This document shows, in pieces, positions 12,772 through 26,285 of a stretch of DNA of 64,000 nucleotides. The DNA comes from Polytrichum commune (lineage: Eukaryota > Streptophyta > Polytrichopsida > Polytrichales > Polytrichaceae), in assembly GCA_950295325.1 (NCBI GenBank), contig OX485803.1:52033554-52097553 (forward strand), written 5' to 3'. Below the pieces are notes generated by a model, which was not told where the DNA came from, searched no databases, and saw only the letters and a list, made by a program, of their open reading frames with translations. A program made the translations under genes and the position numbers. Within the stretch, counting starts at the first letter, position 1. Each line of letters starts with the position of its first letter.

Positions 12772-14354
12772 CAGTGTTCAAGATTGAAGCCCTCATATGA
12801 GTTTCATTTTGAAGGGCTCTAAAATTTGAGCCCTTCGGTTGAAGGGCTAGTTCAAATTCAAGACGTCAATTCAGTAATATAGAAATAAAATATAAAAAAC
12901 TCATATTAAACTTATGCATGATTTATATGGTGCATGCTTCCAATACAATGTGAAGAATTAAGAATCAACCATCTAACTCCACCTCTTCTAGTGATAATGC
13001 CCTACGCTTGTTGGTTCTTGTGCCAATTTTCCAAGATTCAAAAATACCATCCCAATCCATGAATTCAACTCCTAACCCATTTAGACTAACCCTCATTAAA
13101 GCATCTAGTGTGTCAAGGTTGAGTCTAGTTCTCCTTTCACTCTTAACCCAATTTTGCTTTGAAAAACCACGCTCACAAATAGCAGTGCTAGTTGGGATCA
13201 CAAGTATGGCTTGCCATAGCGACATCATAGTTGGCCAATTAATCATGAACTCCCGGTCATTGCCACAAAAAACCCAAGCTTCTTGCATACTTCGGCGTTC
13301 ACAAACAGAACATAACATCTCCACGAATTCTAGCAATTCCGCATTGCATTGATTAACAAGGTCATCGCTCCAACGGAAATGTGTCACCAACCGGTTCAAC
13401 CATTGTTCCGTTAATGTCCCTCTGTCCAATTCATCTACGGGATAGTGCTTCGGGCTAAAAAGCCGGGCCGCATTGAAAATGGACAAGTCAGGAAATCGAT
13501 CATTGAGTGAATCGATGATCTTCTGCACATACTGCCTCCCCAACATGATGCATGCCTCCAATGAGCCTCCTACGTCACACTCGGGCATGGAATCATAATG
13601 CAAGATATGCATTTTTTTCACACCCAAAACTATCAACATACAATATTTGCCCATTGGGTACCACCTCGCGGAGAAACTTTCCTAGGTGTTTGGTTGTCAT
13701 GCCAAAACTTACACCCAGATAGTGTCTACGAAACAAGCTGATTGTTACATCAATCGTAGAAGCTATGCTAGTGATATCTACAAGATCAAACTGAAACTTG
13801 CGATTGACCTTATTCAACTCTGATAATATATCAGCTAGCATGTGAATGAAAAATTGGAACCGAAGAGAAATTAGATCCTTGTACCATGTGGGTTCTTCAA
13901 CCTCCCAAATTTCTAAAATTGCAGGCATACAAAATACCAATCTCTCCATGACCAAGCCACGGGATAACCATCTCACCGAATGGATCTGTAAAGTTGCACG
14001 GGATTTCAAATCAGCACTGATTTCACATTGATTGAATCACATCACACTACAACACTGACTCAATGCTTACCAAAGAAAGGGTTGGATTCCAATCTTTTGC
14101 AAGACCTAAAAAGTTGAATTCCAAGTCAGATCGATGTTGAATGAATCATTTGCTAGGTGTTGAGGTTGTCACTGTAGCGACCTCCTCGTCACTGTAGCGC
14201 TACAGTGTTGACGGGTGTAAAAATTTTGAGGACGTCAAGTGAAGTTTTCATTTTGAGTTTGGGGTTGCATTTTGAAGGGCTGTTTTGAGAGAGGTATATT
14301 TTGAAGGGCCAAATCGCGTTTGAAGGGCATTGAAGACTTCAATCTTGAACACTG
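12772..14354 (-). mobile_element. hAT-superfamily DNA transposon with intact ends
   Basis: The left end CAGTGTTCAAGATTGAAG (12772-12789) is matched perfectly by its reverse complement at 14337-14354. The 8-bp direct duplication CCTCTACG flanks both ends (12764-12771 and 14355-14362), diagnostic of hAT insertion. GCCCTTCAAA/TTTGAAGGGC motifs recur just inside both ends, a subterminal-repeat layout used for transposase binding in hAT elements. The internal transposase is truncated and frameshifted, so the element is not autonomous. Confidence 0.93.
12965..14009 (-). pseudogene. hAT transposase remnant (ZNF862-like), frameshifted
   Basis: Two reading frames together cover the C-terminal half of an hAT transposase. 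The upstream part (14009 to about 13611) has HSVRWLSRG and helical sequence. The downstream part (about 13611-12965) has the hAT dimerisation region: LWQAILVIPTSTAICERGFS, then NWVKSERRTRL and LDALMRVSL. The frames change at a run of seven A (T7 at 13612-13618 on the + strand), so a one-base indel broke the gene. The N-terminal BED zinc finger and most of the catalytic RNase-H-like fold are absent, because the whole element is only 1,583 bp. Full-length relatives are usually 600-800 residues. No function is expected from this copy. Confidence 0.9.
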
Positions 14355-14705
14355 CCTCTACGGTAAGAGGGTCTCCCAAAATGGTTTGGTGCCAATAGGA
14401 CACCTCCCTTGCTCCATATTTAAGCGTTACCAAAATGCAGCACCTCACAAATGATTGATGTTCAAAAACTTATGTTGGGCCGGGGTATGATGACTATGAG
14501 GAGGGTTTGGGGAATGACCCCGTACATTGTTGGGCAAAAGAGTGTTGGCTTTGAAGTGGTAGATTTGTGCCCGTTCCGGTTCCTCTCCTACTACGGAGAT
14601 GGACAATGCCCGTTCCGTGACGTAAACGGTACACCACTCTTCATAGTGTACAAAATATGGCATACCCTCGACCTTTGGGTTCAGGGTTCGTGGTAGCCTA
14701 GGTTA

Positions 14706-15206
14706 GGGCCACTTCACACATGAGACCAAGAGCCCGTGACCATTACACTTCAAGCACTCTCAATGGTGGAAACGGCGGAGCCGGTCCAAGTTCGCTTCCC
14801 ACCGCGCTTGAGGGACCGACGGAGTATGTGAATGCAAGATGGATGTAAAGTCCGCATGGATTCCTACATGGCATCGAATGGATCATGTTTCATGGTCACT
14901 TGGACTATTTTCAAAAACCACCTCTTAGAGGTAGGCCTCACACAAAACCGGGAGACCATGGCACTCTAAACGCTCGCAACCGTTGGTTTATACTATTTTA
15001 TCATGTGTGAGGACCCGGATGAGTTGAAATTCATTGAAATAGCATTTGGTTGAGGGTCCGGTCACGTATGACTTCACACACTACACTTGAGGGTCCGTGA
15101 CCACACTACATAGTTTTGGAGGTGTCTTGGGATGGCATTTGGACACTTTCTTTTGGGTTGTCACAATTTCATGGTCACGGCTCTTGGCTCGTGTGTGAAG
15201 TGGCCC
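14706..15206. mobile_element. Harbinger/Tourist-like MITE, family A copy 1
   Basis: 501 bp starting GGGCCACTTCACACATGAG and ending CTCGTGTGTGAAGTGGCCC, with imperfect inverted repeats of about 40 bp. Flanked by TTA on both sides (14703-14705 and 15207-15209), the usual PIF/Harbinger target duplication. No open reading frame of note. Confidence 0.88.
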
Positions 15207-15219
15207 TTAGGGCTCATCC

Positions 15220-15483
15220 GCACTACCCACTTAAGTGAAATTATTAACTTATTAGTTGGTGAGGATCAGCTAGCCAAAGTAGGGTTCATGGTAGCCATGT
15301 TAGGGTACGCCCACACCATCTAGTTAGGAGAATTGGCTAACTTATGAGTTAGTGAAGATTAGTCAACGGAAATGCTAGCTAATTGGAATTATGGTCACCT
15401 TGGTTGCACTGCCTAGTTAGGAAAATTAAGTAATGATATGAGCTAGTGAGAATAATCTAACCAACATAGTAACTAATTGATCT
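15220..15483. repeat. Degenerate tandem repeat (about 95 bp, three units)
   Basis: CTAGTTAGGARAATT, AACTTATGAGTTAGTGA, GATTAGTCAAC/GATCAGCTAGCC and TTCATGGTAGCC/TTATGGTCACC recur in order. Immediately follows MITE copy 14706-15206. Confidence 0.6.
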
Positions 15484-18400
15484 CACACCCATCATTGACT
15501 GCAACATACCAAAGGTTGACCAATTTAAGAGAGGAGTTACAATTGACTTGCCAAAAGTTGTAAGTGACTTGCCAATTTTTTTGAAATATGACATTGATTA
15601 TGAATGCAATGATCTTTTGTGGTCCACACCACTTGGTTGCATTATGATTAATGTGAAATTGAATTAAACACATAATTTTAACATGGTACATGATATCAAA
15701 TCATTATTTTGTCAAATCATGGTATCTTATGATCTAAAATGTAAGCTAGTTAGGATGGTTTAAGAAATAGTGTGGTGCACCTCGTAGTAGAAGGGAATAG
15801 AGACATGAAAAATGAGAGGCAAGTACTCCCCATAAAAAATTGGATTAATCATTGGTAGATAGCATTAAGGGTATGAATGAGTTAAGATTTCTTCATATAA
15901 GCAAGGTTCCAAAAAGGTCAATAATTTTTATTTAAACCTAAAAATTTAACTAGGTGGTGTGGGCGTGAGATGATTAGTTTCCATGCATGTTAGATACACT
16001 AAATAGTCCTATCAGTGTGAGTAGAAAGTTCGTGTGGAAATAAATAGTGCGGGCCACACTAATTTTCTAGCCAAGGTGGAATTAATGTGGATTTAAGACC
16101 CTTGGGTCTTCCCCAAAGTCTTCATAAAGACTTCCGACCAACTCATTGAATATTACTTGTAGGAAACAAATAGCACAAAATAAATTAAACACCCACATTA
16201 ATTTTCTAGGAAATTAACGTTCCACTAGAAATTTAGCATGGGTTGAAAATTAATGTGGTCCACAGTAATAAGACTAATTAGTGTATGTCATATGTTAGTT
16301 GATTCTCTTGACTGGACATTGTGGGCACAATGTAACTAATTCAAGTGGTTACTTACTCAAAGCAAAGCCGGAAGGACGGATGGACCCATGGAGGGTTTGC
16401 TAAAAACCTATTCCATGGGAAGAACTGAATCAAATCCGGCTGCTTAGATAGGTTGAAGAAGATGAACATTCCCTTAGGCTCCACATACACCAATCCAATG
16501 GACATAGGTATCAACATGGTGACCAAGAATTGGGTGGGCTTCATCCAGCTCCACCTCCAAACATCTAAAACGAGACGGCTTTGCGTTACTATGTGGTCAA
16601 CGAGCCTTCATCACAAAGATGAAAGACGGGGGAGCAAGTGATAGGTAAAGTCAAGAACGGCTTGGAGTTGATTACCAAAACCTGAAACATGCGCCTCCAT
16701 CTCCACCGTTGCAAGGGCACTCAATAAGGCATACAAGAAGACAAAACAAATATTTCATGACAAGTAGATTTTGAATAAAACTGGACTAAATTAGAAAAAA
16801 AAAGAGTTTAAATTAATATATAATTATTCTTAATTCACTATTAATTTTAATTAGAAAATATCCACAAGTATATAATATAATATGGAGATCAAACCCATAT
16901 AAAATGTGGAGATTTCTCAATGCCTTCTGGACTAGAGATCACCCCATGTTAGTACGTAATATTTTGAACGCACTAGATAATATAATGGGGAGACCTGCCG
17001 GTTTGCATTTAAAAGACATTTTGAAGGGTTTAAGGTGAGCATAATTCATGACATCATGGGCAGATCTCCCAGTGAGGCTCCCAAGGTCAATACTGGAGAC
17101 TTCAGTAAATCACCTTTGGAGCCATACATGGAGATCTCCTGATATCGCACTCAATGAAAATTCAAATAATAAAACTACGAGATCATTTACAAGAAGATCA
17201 ATTACTTCCCTTGACGTGGCCTTTAAGACACAATCTATAAATGTTTAGACAACAATTCTAGACATACACCAAAAGAGGTAAAAACATGAAGTCAAAGAAT
17301 TTGAGACAATAGACTATACAATATACTTCAGCAGAGTTGAAGACAAAAGTTTATGAACATAAGACTCTAAGGGTTAAGACATACGACATAAGAGTTAGTG
17401 TGGACAATAACATGACATGAGGTAAAATGTCTCCATGTGGATAATAAAATATCAGAAGCCCTCTCAATGTATGATCGGGGAAAATGCATTTTAAGTCCAA
17501 CATAACATCGCTCATTGAAACACGAACAACAATCTTGATACTTGTGAGCCAAATTTTGGCCAATTAGTTTAACTACAGGCATATAGAAAAGTAGATGGTT
17601 GAAGCAACATCCAAATAGATGGGAATCGTTAACTATGGACAATAAAAAATAGTTATAACTATAGCCACATGCTTAGGAGCCCATAGTTAGTTATAATGTA
17701 ACAATCATCATCCCTGCCGAGCCAAAGGGGCTCGCAGAGGAGAAAGAAACATGCATTTTGTAGGTAGCTTGAGCGCATAGTAAAACCAAGCAGTTTTGTC
17801 TCCCTCAACACCGAGAGCGGGCAAGGCTATAGTTGAACTATAGTTTGTGAATCGAGGGTACTCACCGCAGTGATTGTGAGATTATTATTTTCTATTAAAA
17901 CACATTGTTATTTTGAATGATAAGTTGCATTGAATGGGCCGAAGAAGGTTGAACTATTTTCTTATTTGATGAGTGAATGTGAAATTGTGAACTGTTGTCC
18001 ATTGTTGTGACTGCAATTGACTGAATCTAAAGTGGTGAGTTGAGTTGAGTGAGTCCAAATTGCAAAAGAGAATGAAGAATGATGTGAGATTGATAGGGAG
18101 TTGATCGCCCTTTGAGGGAAAGAGGTTACGAGTCATAAATAGAAGAAGGCCTTGAAAGATAGAATGAAAGACGAAAAAATGAAAATGCATGAGGAATTGT
18201 GGAGCGAATCCAGGAGTTAAATATATAGTTGGAACAAATTGAGGATTGCGCAACAATTGTCCAAGGACCAATATTTTTTTCTTTCTAAGTTCGACATTAG
18301 AGAGAGTAGAACAAAGAGGGTTAACCTAAGTAGAGAAAGAGTAAACCATTAGCGCAGAAAATGATGGAATGACCACTACGTAAGAAACACACATAGTGAA

Positions 18401-20549
18401 ACTATAATGTGCTAGCACCTCGAGAGGAGAAACCCCAAGCAGCAGAGAATGGGCAAGTAGAGAGATTGTCCGATGAGGCACATGGTAACGGAAGATCATA
18501 GTTGAGTGAAACTATTGAACTCCTTGTGAGAGGGTGGAAATGAGTAGCCAAGGGTCACCTGGGATAAAATTTGTTTGAAGGATTAAGTATTGTAAAAGGC
18601 ATAAGCAATACGAGAAAGCCGAAAGATCAAGCCTCGGCATGTGAATGAAGCTATTGACAATTGTTAAAGCCTGTGAGAGGCACTGAGAGAGAAATGAAGG
18701 AAAGAAGATTAGTTGTACAGATAAATTATGATTATCGTTGAAGTAAACACTATAGTCTAGTAGTAGTGAAATCTACTAAGTTTGTTTAATTAGAGAACCC
18801 CCAATCAGTCTACAATAACAAATTTATAAAATAATAAATTTATATGCAATCTAGAGAAATTCTCAAAGTTGTCTTAAGGAAAAAATCTTTTATTGTCAAC
18901 TAGGGGGGGGGGGGGGGGTTATTGATGTTGGATTGCTAAGTGAGAATCACCAAAACATCAGCCTTATTGCAGGTGTTGCCCCCCTCTAGTGAATCATTTT
19001 TTACACCGCCTTGTTGAGCGGATAGATCCCCAATCAACCATTGTGGTTGGCCAAAGTTGGTGCTCTTCTAAAAGTGTTCTTGCATCCTTCTTATACCGCT
19101 CTTATGAATGGCCAAAGTGGTGTTATTTTATACTTGATGCCAAATTTAATTAATCAGTTTCAACAATGACTTACTTGATGGCCTCGTTGCACCCACTTGT
19201 TGACTGGATGAGGATTTAAAATAGGTGTCACCAAAAACAAGGTGACGTTTTAAGACCTCAGTACCTTAATTGGTCAAGATCCTAGTGTTTCCAAATTCAA
19301 CAAATTATATGTTGTGATCTTTTTGGTTTTTTGTTATTAATAATTTGAGGTTTACTCTATAAGTTCCTCTAGAATGATCGGTAAATTTCTTGAAGTCTTA
19401 AACTTCAATCACTTATTTATCAAACTCAACCTTTTCATTTGTAGCTATATTGATGACCCAATTAGTGAGGAAGGGCTAATAATGCATTTGGGAAACTAGT
19501 GAAGTTGATATTTAAAAAAATTACACTATGAAATTAGTGCCACCAAAAGATCTAGGAAGCATTGTTCATCTTGGCATTATTCAATAAAAACATTATTTAT
19601 AGCATCACTATTCATTGAAAGTACCGGTACTATTCATTTTGATACTAAACATTGACAAGCATGTGTTTGCATATGATTTTAGTTTTATCATTCTACAAGC
19701 ACCTTAGAGCACACACTAATTTTCTTGAAATGTTTGGTAAATGAGCTTGTATTCTTGAATCTAGCATCACTCAGTAAAAATTTCAACCCTCATTAATTTT
19801 GAGACTTGGCAAAAGAGTGTGTGCTCTGTGCATGAGTACCACACGCACAAATTGGATAATCAAGGTATTGATGTATTTAAGTAAATCTAGACATATTTTT
19901 AAATTTTAGATTTTTTGGGTTGCTTCAATCCTATCACATGATCTTACAATACACTTTTAATATTGTATGAAAGATGTGTGAATCCTTAGTGATTACTTGA
20001 TTTTTCTGTTATTAAAACATGATAAAAATAATATATCTATATTTATGTTAAATATAAATAAATAAATGTCGAATCCTAAAAATACAATCAAAGCAATTGC
20101 TATAATATTATCATAATCAACTCTACATATTTTATCAGACAACCTTCCCATATAATCATGTCGTAAGATCCTATGATAAAATTCAATATGTTATGATTTT
20201 GGACTTGGACTTCAATATGTGTTTGTAGTAGTCATTTCTCCCATTCATTGCTGCTATGAATTGAAAATACAAGAAAAATGCTACATAGATACATATCACT
20301 ATAAATGGAGGGTTAATATTGCCACCCTCTTCAGTGAAACTAGGAAATCATTTTCTCTCTTCATCTAAAATGGTCGGTTCCTTTCCTACAATTTGAAATT
20401 TAAATGGAGCTTTCTTTACCCTTTTAACTCGCTTAGTTTGTATATATAGTCCTATGAGAATGGTTATCATTTGGAGCTCCGCATTGCTATAACTTTTTAT
20501 TGGCATTATCAATTTTTGTCAAGTTAATAGCATATCCCGTGATGTTGCA
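15484..20549. other. No gene seen
   Basis: AT-rich, stop-filled. One possible MITE at 16045-16268 and a G-run at about 18903-18918. The part from 17700 to 18800 is purine-richer and may be an old retrotransposon fragment, but no domain, primer-binding site or terminal repeat was found. Confidence 0.5.
16045..16268. mobile_element. Possible MITE with GGGCCACACTAATTTTC ends
   Basis: GGGCCACACTAATTTTCTAG near the left pairs with GAAAATTAATGTGGTCCAC near the right. No clear target duplication. A diverged similar end is at about 36058-36110. Confidence 0.5.
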
Positions 20550-20740
20550 TACTAATTGTTTATGCCATCAAACGAAGAGAGAAATCTAAGGCTCGATGGT
20601 TGGCCATGCAAGCGAATGATAGATCAACGCAAGTCTTGGAGGCATTGGCCGAAAACATAGCTAGAGGAAAGGAGTCAAATTACCTGGCATCATAGAAGTA
20701 TATTTATTGGTATAGGGTAAATGAATTCGTTAGCATAATC
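20550..20740 (+). pseudogene. Coding-like relic, copy 1 of a duplicated segment
   Basis: Reads in one frame as KRREKSKARWLAMQANDRST, then VLEALAENIARGKESN, a stop, and KYIYWYRVNEF. The same frame with a different stop is visible in copy 2 at 21366-21525. The protein is not one I recognise; a transposon-encoded or captured DNA-binding protein is possible. Broken in both copies. Confidence 0.45.
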
Positions 20741-21359
20741 CAATTTTTGGGTAAGTGCGTGTTTTTAGGTTATTTTTTTTATACTAAACCAACAACTTCA
20801 AGAATTCAGGCCATTGGTTGCAACAATGGCGGACCTTAAGTTATTTGTTAAGAATGAAAATAAGAATAAAAGTTTGAAATGAGAGGACAATTGATGTCCA
20901 ACATAAAATGAATCTTTGAACACTAAGCATACAATTGTCTTAATTATTTTGATGTTTGTTCCCCCAAAGATTGAATGACGTTGTAACCATAGGAGATTAT
21001 CTCCTTGTCCCTTCAATGGAAACATGAAGTTGTAAATGAACAATCTAGGGGTATGATATTTTGAGGGTTGAAGATTCGTTTGTGAAATTTCTTTGGTATT
21101 GTGTCTAGCGTTATCTTATAGTTTTTTTTTATTTCTTTCTTATAGTTCAGTGTTGTTTGGGAGGTTGTAAATTTTTTAGCTTCACACCAGGTATTTTTGG
21201 CTATGTTTGATATCTTCTCTATTCATTGTTGGATCTTTTGTGGGTTGTTGGCGTGTGGTGGTGCGGGGACGATGGGGGTTTCATAGTTGGGCAATGATAT
21301 TTGATCAGGGCAACTGATGGTGGGGAGCAAGCGGGAATCGCAAGATTTAGGCACCATCA

Positions 21360-21525
21360 AATGTAGAGAGAAATCTAAGGCTCGATGATTGGTTATGCAA
21401 AGGAATGTCAAATCAATGGGAGTCTTGGAGACATTGGCCGAAAATATAGCTAGAGAAAAAGAGTCAAATAACCCAGTATCACAAAGGTATATTTATTGGT
21501 ATAGGGTAAATGAATTCATTAGCAT
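21360..21525 (+). pseudogene. Coding-like relic, copy 2 of a duplicated segment
   Basis: About 85% identical to 20577-20740 over 160 bp. It reads REKSKAR, a stop, then LVMQRNVKSMGVLETLAENI and AREKESN, and goes through to RYIYWYRVNEF where copy 1 has a stop. Unrecognised. Confidence 0.45.
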
Positions 21526-24500
21526 ATTCATTTTTTTTTAATAAATGTGTATTTCATGTTGCTTGCACAAGCCATTAATTGGCACACACGTTATTGCTTC
21601 TGCAACACAATTGTTCAGGGACAAGTATGTACGAATGTAGATGAAGGGCAAACCTCTCATTCATGTATTTAACAATATTGGTTTTATAGAATCTTACAAC
21701 TGTATCTAGAAGTTATAGGCATTTCCGTGATACAACTTTTGTTTTGGTACTTCTGGCTATAGTTTCACCTTGGCTTGCTACAATGTTAATTTTTTATGAG
21801 TTTTATATTTCTAGGTAAATATTGAAGTTATCTTTCTAGTCTAACTAGTCTTATTTCATTCTAGAAATTCGACTAGAAGTTATAAGCATTTTCATACGGT
21901 AAATCATAAAAAACCTCTCATTTTGATATTTTCTTTTAAATAATTAGAAATTTTAAAATATCATATTAGTTTTAGGCCACTTTGGATTGAATTTTAGTAG
22001 GATAACTAGATTTAAAGGGTCTAATTTACCTATTTCACATCAACTAAAGTTGTATTGGATTAATTAGATGTTTAGGAAGGCTAACTATGACGTTTTCATT
22101 TATAAAACTTTCAGATCTTATAATAGGTTATTTGTGAACTAAGGGTAAGTGCAAATCATCCCCTTGGCTTGGAAACTTAAGGAGTACTTACTTTACCTCA
22201 TAATGGATGAAAATTTTGCCCAATGAAAAATCTCTAATTTCAAAAACTTCCTAGCAAAATCCGATAAATTTTAGCAGAACTTGAAAAAATTCATAAAAAA
22301 TCACACAAACTCATAATTGAGTATGTGAAGTATTCATGGATATGCCTTTGAGGTTTCCATTCAAATAAATCATAATATTAAGATCTAAAGTTTAAAAAAT
22401 AAACAGAATGAAGTTTAATCTAATTATATTCTTTGTGATATGGTTTTGCACTTAGAACCCTCCACTCTACCCCCCTCCCCCGCATGCGGGGCCTTGCCAT
22501 GTGAAATGTCATTTGTCAAGGATTTAGGGTCTAATGAAGCAACTTAGTCTGCACTTTGTGTATTAGGCTTATCGGGTGGGTTAAAGTTCCACCAATCTGA
22601 GGTACATTACGAACGAGGTGACATGACTCCATAAAATGACACAATATTTATTGGAATGTTTTATGCTCATGGTATGGTTCAATAACCAGCAAAATCACAA
22701 ACGGGCTAAATATATAAAATAAGTAGCGATATCGTATATATTGGTATAAAAATAATCCAACCGACACAAAATAACTAGTGATATCATGTCACCTGACACA
22801 TCATAATTTTCTATGTATTTAGAATTTGGCCTCCAAATGTTGTACTTCAATTCCACCAGCTTTCGATGATCTGCATGTTATCTAGTCTCCATCAACAAAG
22901 TATATTTATAGTTGGATAATTCAACTTAGGACAATGAAAATCAATACATTATGGTATTTTCATCCATGTTGACAACTAGAAAGGTTTTCCAAGAGATATA
23001 GGTTGGATTCCTCCTCGTTGGTCACACTCATGAAGACAAAGACGAGCATTTTAGCCATTTGTCCAAGTAACTTTAAAAAAAATAAAAAATTGTTCTTGCT
23101 AATCTCATGAAAAGTTTCATAGAATCACATTTCATTTAATGTATTACATATTTTATTAACAAGGTTCTTGATTTTCAATCTTCCATTAAAGGTTATATTG
23201 AAGAGCTTGTAGGGTTGAAAGAAATGCACATTCTAGATTCTTTGTAGAAAACGATGAATGACATGTATTTGAATACATAAGAATATACACTTGATCTAGA
23301 GTAGTTGTTGTGAAACAATTTGGTTTGCATGTGGAATGATGATAGTTTAGGGCCCCCACTCATTTCCAAAAAACAAATCACCCACTCTCCATATTAAGCC
23401 TTTTTGGGGCCATGTTCTAGCTGGGCATTACAAAGGAAATGACAAGGAAATGACATTTGAGGATGCTCATGTTACAAATTATAAAGGAATGAGATTCCTT
23501 GCGGTAAAAGAGTTTAGATTGAAATTTGGGAGAGAGGTTGTTTGAAAATCAAAATTTACCATGAAATAATCGAGGATTACGTCACCTACTGGAAAGATGT
23601 TATTAAGGAATTAAATAATTCATTTTCCCATATATCTTACAAACTACAACTCAATTTTTGGCCAACATATACCACAACAAATGCAAGATGTTCAACGCAA
23701 TTCAAGAGGATATGATAATAAAGGATGATTCCCAAGATCTCTTCTATGAATTGCACACGACAAACCAAGAGAGTCCTACAACCCTTATAGAGATGTTATT
23801 TAAGGTTATTTTGTTTTGGTCTATCCTTTCAACACTAATATCTACCATGTGTGGATGGGTCGAGCATTTATAGTTGTGCAACTAGATGAAATCATTATTA
23901 ATATGGTTAATTCAAATGTGTTATTGGAAACCTAGGAATATATATATAAACAATACAAAGGGATTTGGGATGATAAGTGGGAGTACAATCTCACTTCCAT
24001 AGAAAAAATGCGGATAGGTAGTATCTCTAAGCTTTATTCCAATAAAGCTAGGGAAAACACAAATAACATTTTTGTTGTGCAAATAGGAAATTTGGAAAGA
24101 AACACGCCCAAAAAAGTCTAGAATTAGCGAACTCCTTCAGCCAGCCAACCAACATAAGGAAAATACTAAAAGCGTTCTTAAAGGTTTTTTTATTTAATTT
24201 TCTTATTGAACTTCATGGAGCCATTTGGGATTATATTTTCTTGTAAGTTGCATAAGTGTCTGAGCTTATCAATACATGGTAATCATTTGATAATTATAAT
24301 TTGATAATTTTAGGTATTATAATTAGATATTTGCTGTAACTTAAATATACCAAAACCAAGGTACAAACTCTGAAGGAAGGCTTTACTAGTGTCTATTACA
24401 AGCATTCATAACATTATAATTCATCAATTAGATAATATAGTTGTTATTTTCACTCTAAAACATCACTCAATCATCTTTTGTTCTTCTTTCCTTTAGGATT

Positions 24501-26069
24501 TCCTCTCCGTGTTTTTTATTTGATATTTGTGAGCCACCCAAACCACTCGCGGTTTGAGTAAGGCCCACAATTAAGTAAAAAAAGAAGTTAGTTGTGAGGA
24601 ATTACATTGATGTTCGTTAATTAGCATTTGTTAAGACAATTAGTCAATATGCAAAGATCGGCACGGCATCGAGCGGAGGATGATGTTGAACGGATGAAGC
24701 GTCAAGCGAATGAATGTGAGTAGAAAACAACGTTCAAGAGATGAAGCGTCAAGTGGATGAAGGCTATTGGATCAAGTGGGCGGCGGATGAAGACCATTGG
24801 ATTTAGGTGTTTCGAGAAGGTTAGCTAGGTGGAGTCCACCGTAGATGTCAACTGTTAGATATGGATCCGGCTAGATCTACGGTCGGTAAGGCCTTGTAGT
24901 TGGAGGGGGATAGTTCTGAGAAGGTTAGCATCAAGCTCACTCTGACTCTCACTTTCTCTTACGCGGTTAGGATACTCTCTCTCATTTTCTCTCCATCTAT
25001 GTAGATGTGTAAAATTCTTAGAATGAAATAAATATGAATGTTGAATAAAATGGTTCATAAACTCTATTAATGTTGAATAAGGTTATATGAACATGTGTTG
25101 CTGAGCGAACTATGTGTGGACGTGTATTTATTGGAGTGAAAACCGCAACCAATTGCTTTCAAGTTGTATTGTTGTCTCATTATATTAGCTTTTGATTTCA
25201 TTATGTATGCATAAGTTCTATTGCACAAGCATTGGTTACCTTACTTTCTATTGCTTTAGATTCTAATACATTAGCTGCAAATTACCTATGTTTTTGCTAC
25301 ATAAGCTTAGAAGCATGAGGCATGAGGTAGATATAGAAGTTAGTAGTTAGAGTTTGAGGTTAGTAATAAAATGAGCGATTAAGTTAGAGACTAAAGATAG
25401 AGCTAAAACTTTAGCTTTAGTCTTAATTGGAGTGTTGGCTTGGAGGGTGGTAAAAGGTCAGCCATTTGAGTACTATATCTCGGAAGGGTGGCATAATTGT
25501 TAATCCTCGTAGTACTTGGCCAACCCAACCAAGAATGACCGATGTGGAATTCCATGGAAGTTAGATACCTTGAGCAACTCCCCTCCAATCGTGGTAGCAA
25601 TAGATGATTTGTAGATGAAGTTAGGATGTTTTAGGTTCGATGAATAGCAGTTCTATAAAGAATGGAATAATAAGCTCAAGATAAATTTAGGTGGTTCACA
25701 TGGATGAATGAATGCACGGAGGGATACGATGTACAAATAAATGTGACGCACGGATGAACATAATGCAATTGAACAATTATAGGAATTAAAAGATCATTAT
25801 TTGGAGGTATTAGAGTAGTCCACCCATCTAGCCAATCTTGTGGGTTGTTACTTTGCTTGGAGTAGCAATTGTCACCACAATATTGTCTGTTTATTAGTGG
25901 GTTATAAGTTTCCATCTTGTCATGAGATTGTAGAACAATAATCTTTGAGTATTACAATTGTCTTGGTAACCATTGGCCAATGCAATTCCAACAAATCACA
26001 ACAATTCCTTCATTTATTGGTCAATGTTAATGTCAATACAAGACAAATTGTTTATTCATTAATTCTAAG
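21526..26069. other. No gene seen
   Basis: AT-rich sequence. The stretch around 24530-25150 has a composition and layout like a long terminal repeat, but I found no partner copy, so it is not called. Confidence 0.5.
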
Positions 26070-26285
26070 GTTTAATCATTACTCACAACTTGACTTACTG
26101 TTCGGAGTTATATATTCCTATATCTTTTTAATATTTAATGTATTTTATTACCAAGTAAAGATGTTAATGTTCTATAGTGTCCAAACAACCAATTCAACCA
26201 TGGTAGGCAAAAAATGAGATGCACAGTAGACAATTATAGCATTGCGTAATTCCAAATAGTAAGTCACACTAAATATCTTATTCAA
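26070..26285. mobile_element. MITE family B copy
   Basis: Right end TCCAAATAGTAAGTCACACT pairs with TGACTTACTGTTCGGAGTTA on the left. Interior has GTCCAAACAACCAATTCAAC. Outer limits are approximate. Confidence 0.7.

Noticed and set aside
24530-25150. Possible long terminal repeat
   Set aside because: Composition is suggestive but there is no second copy, primer-binding site, polypurine tract or retrotransposon domain in the window.
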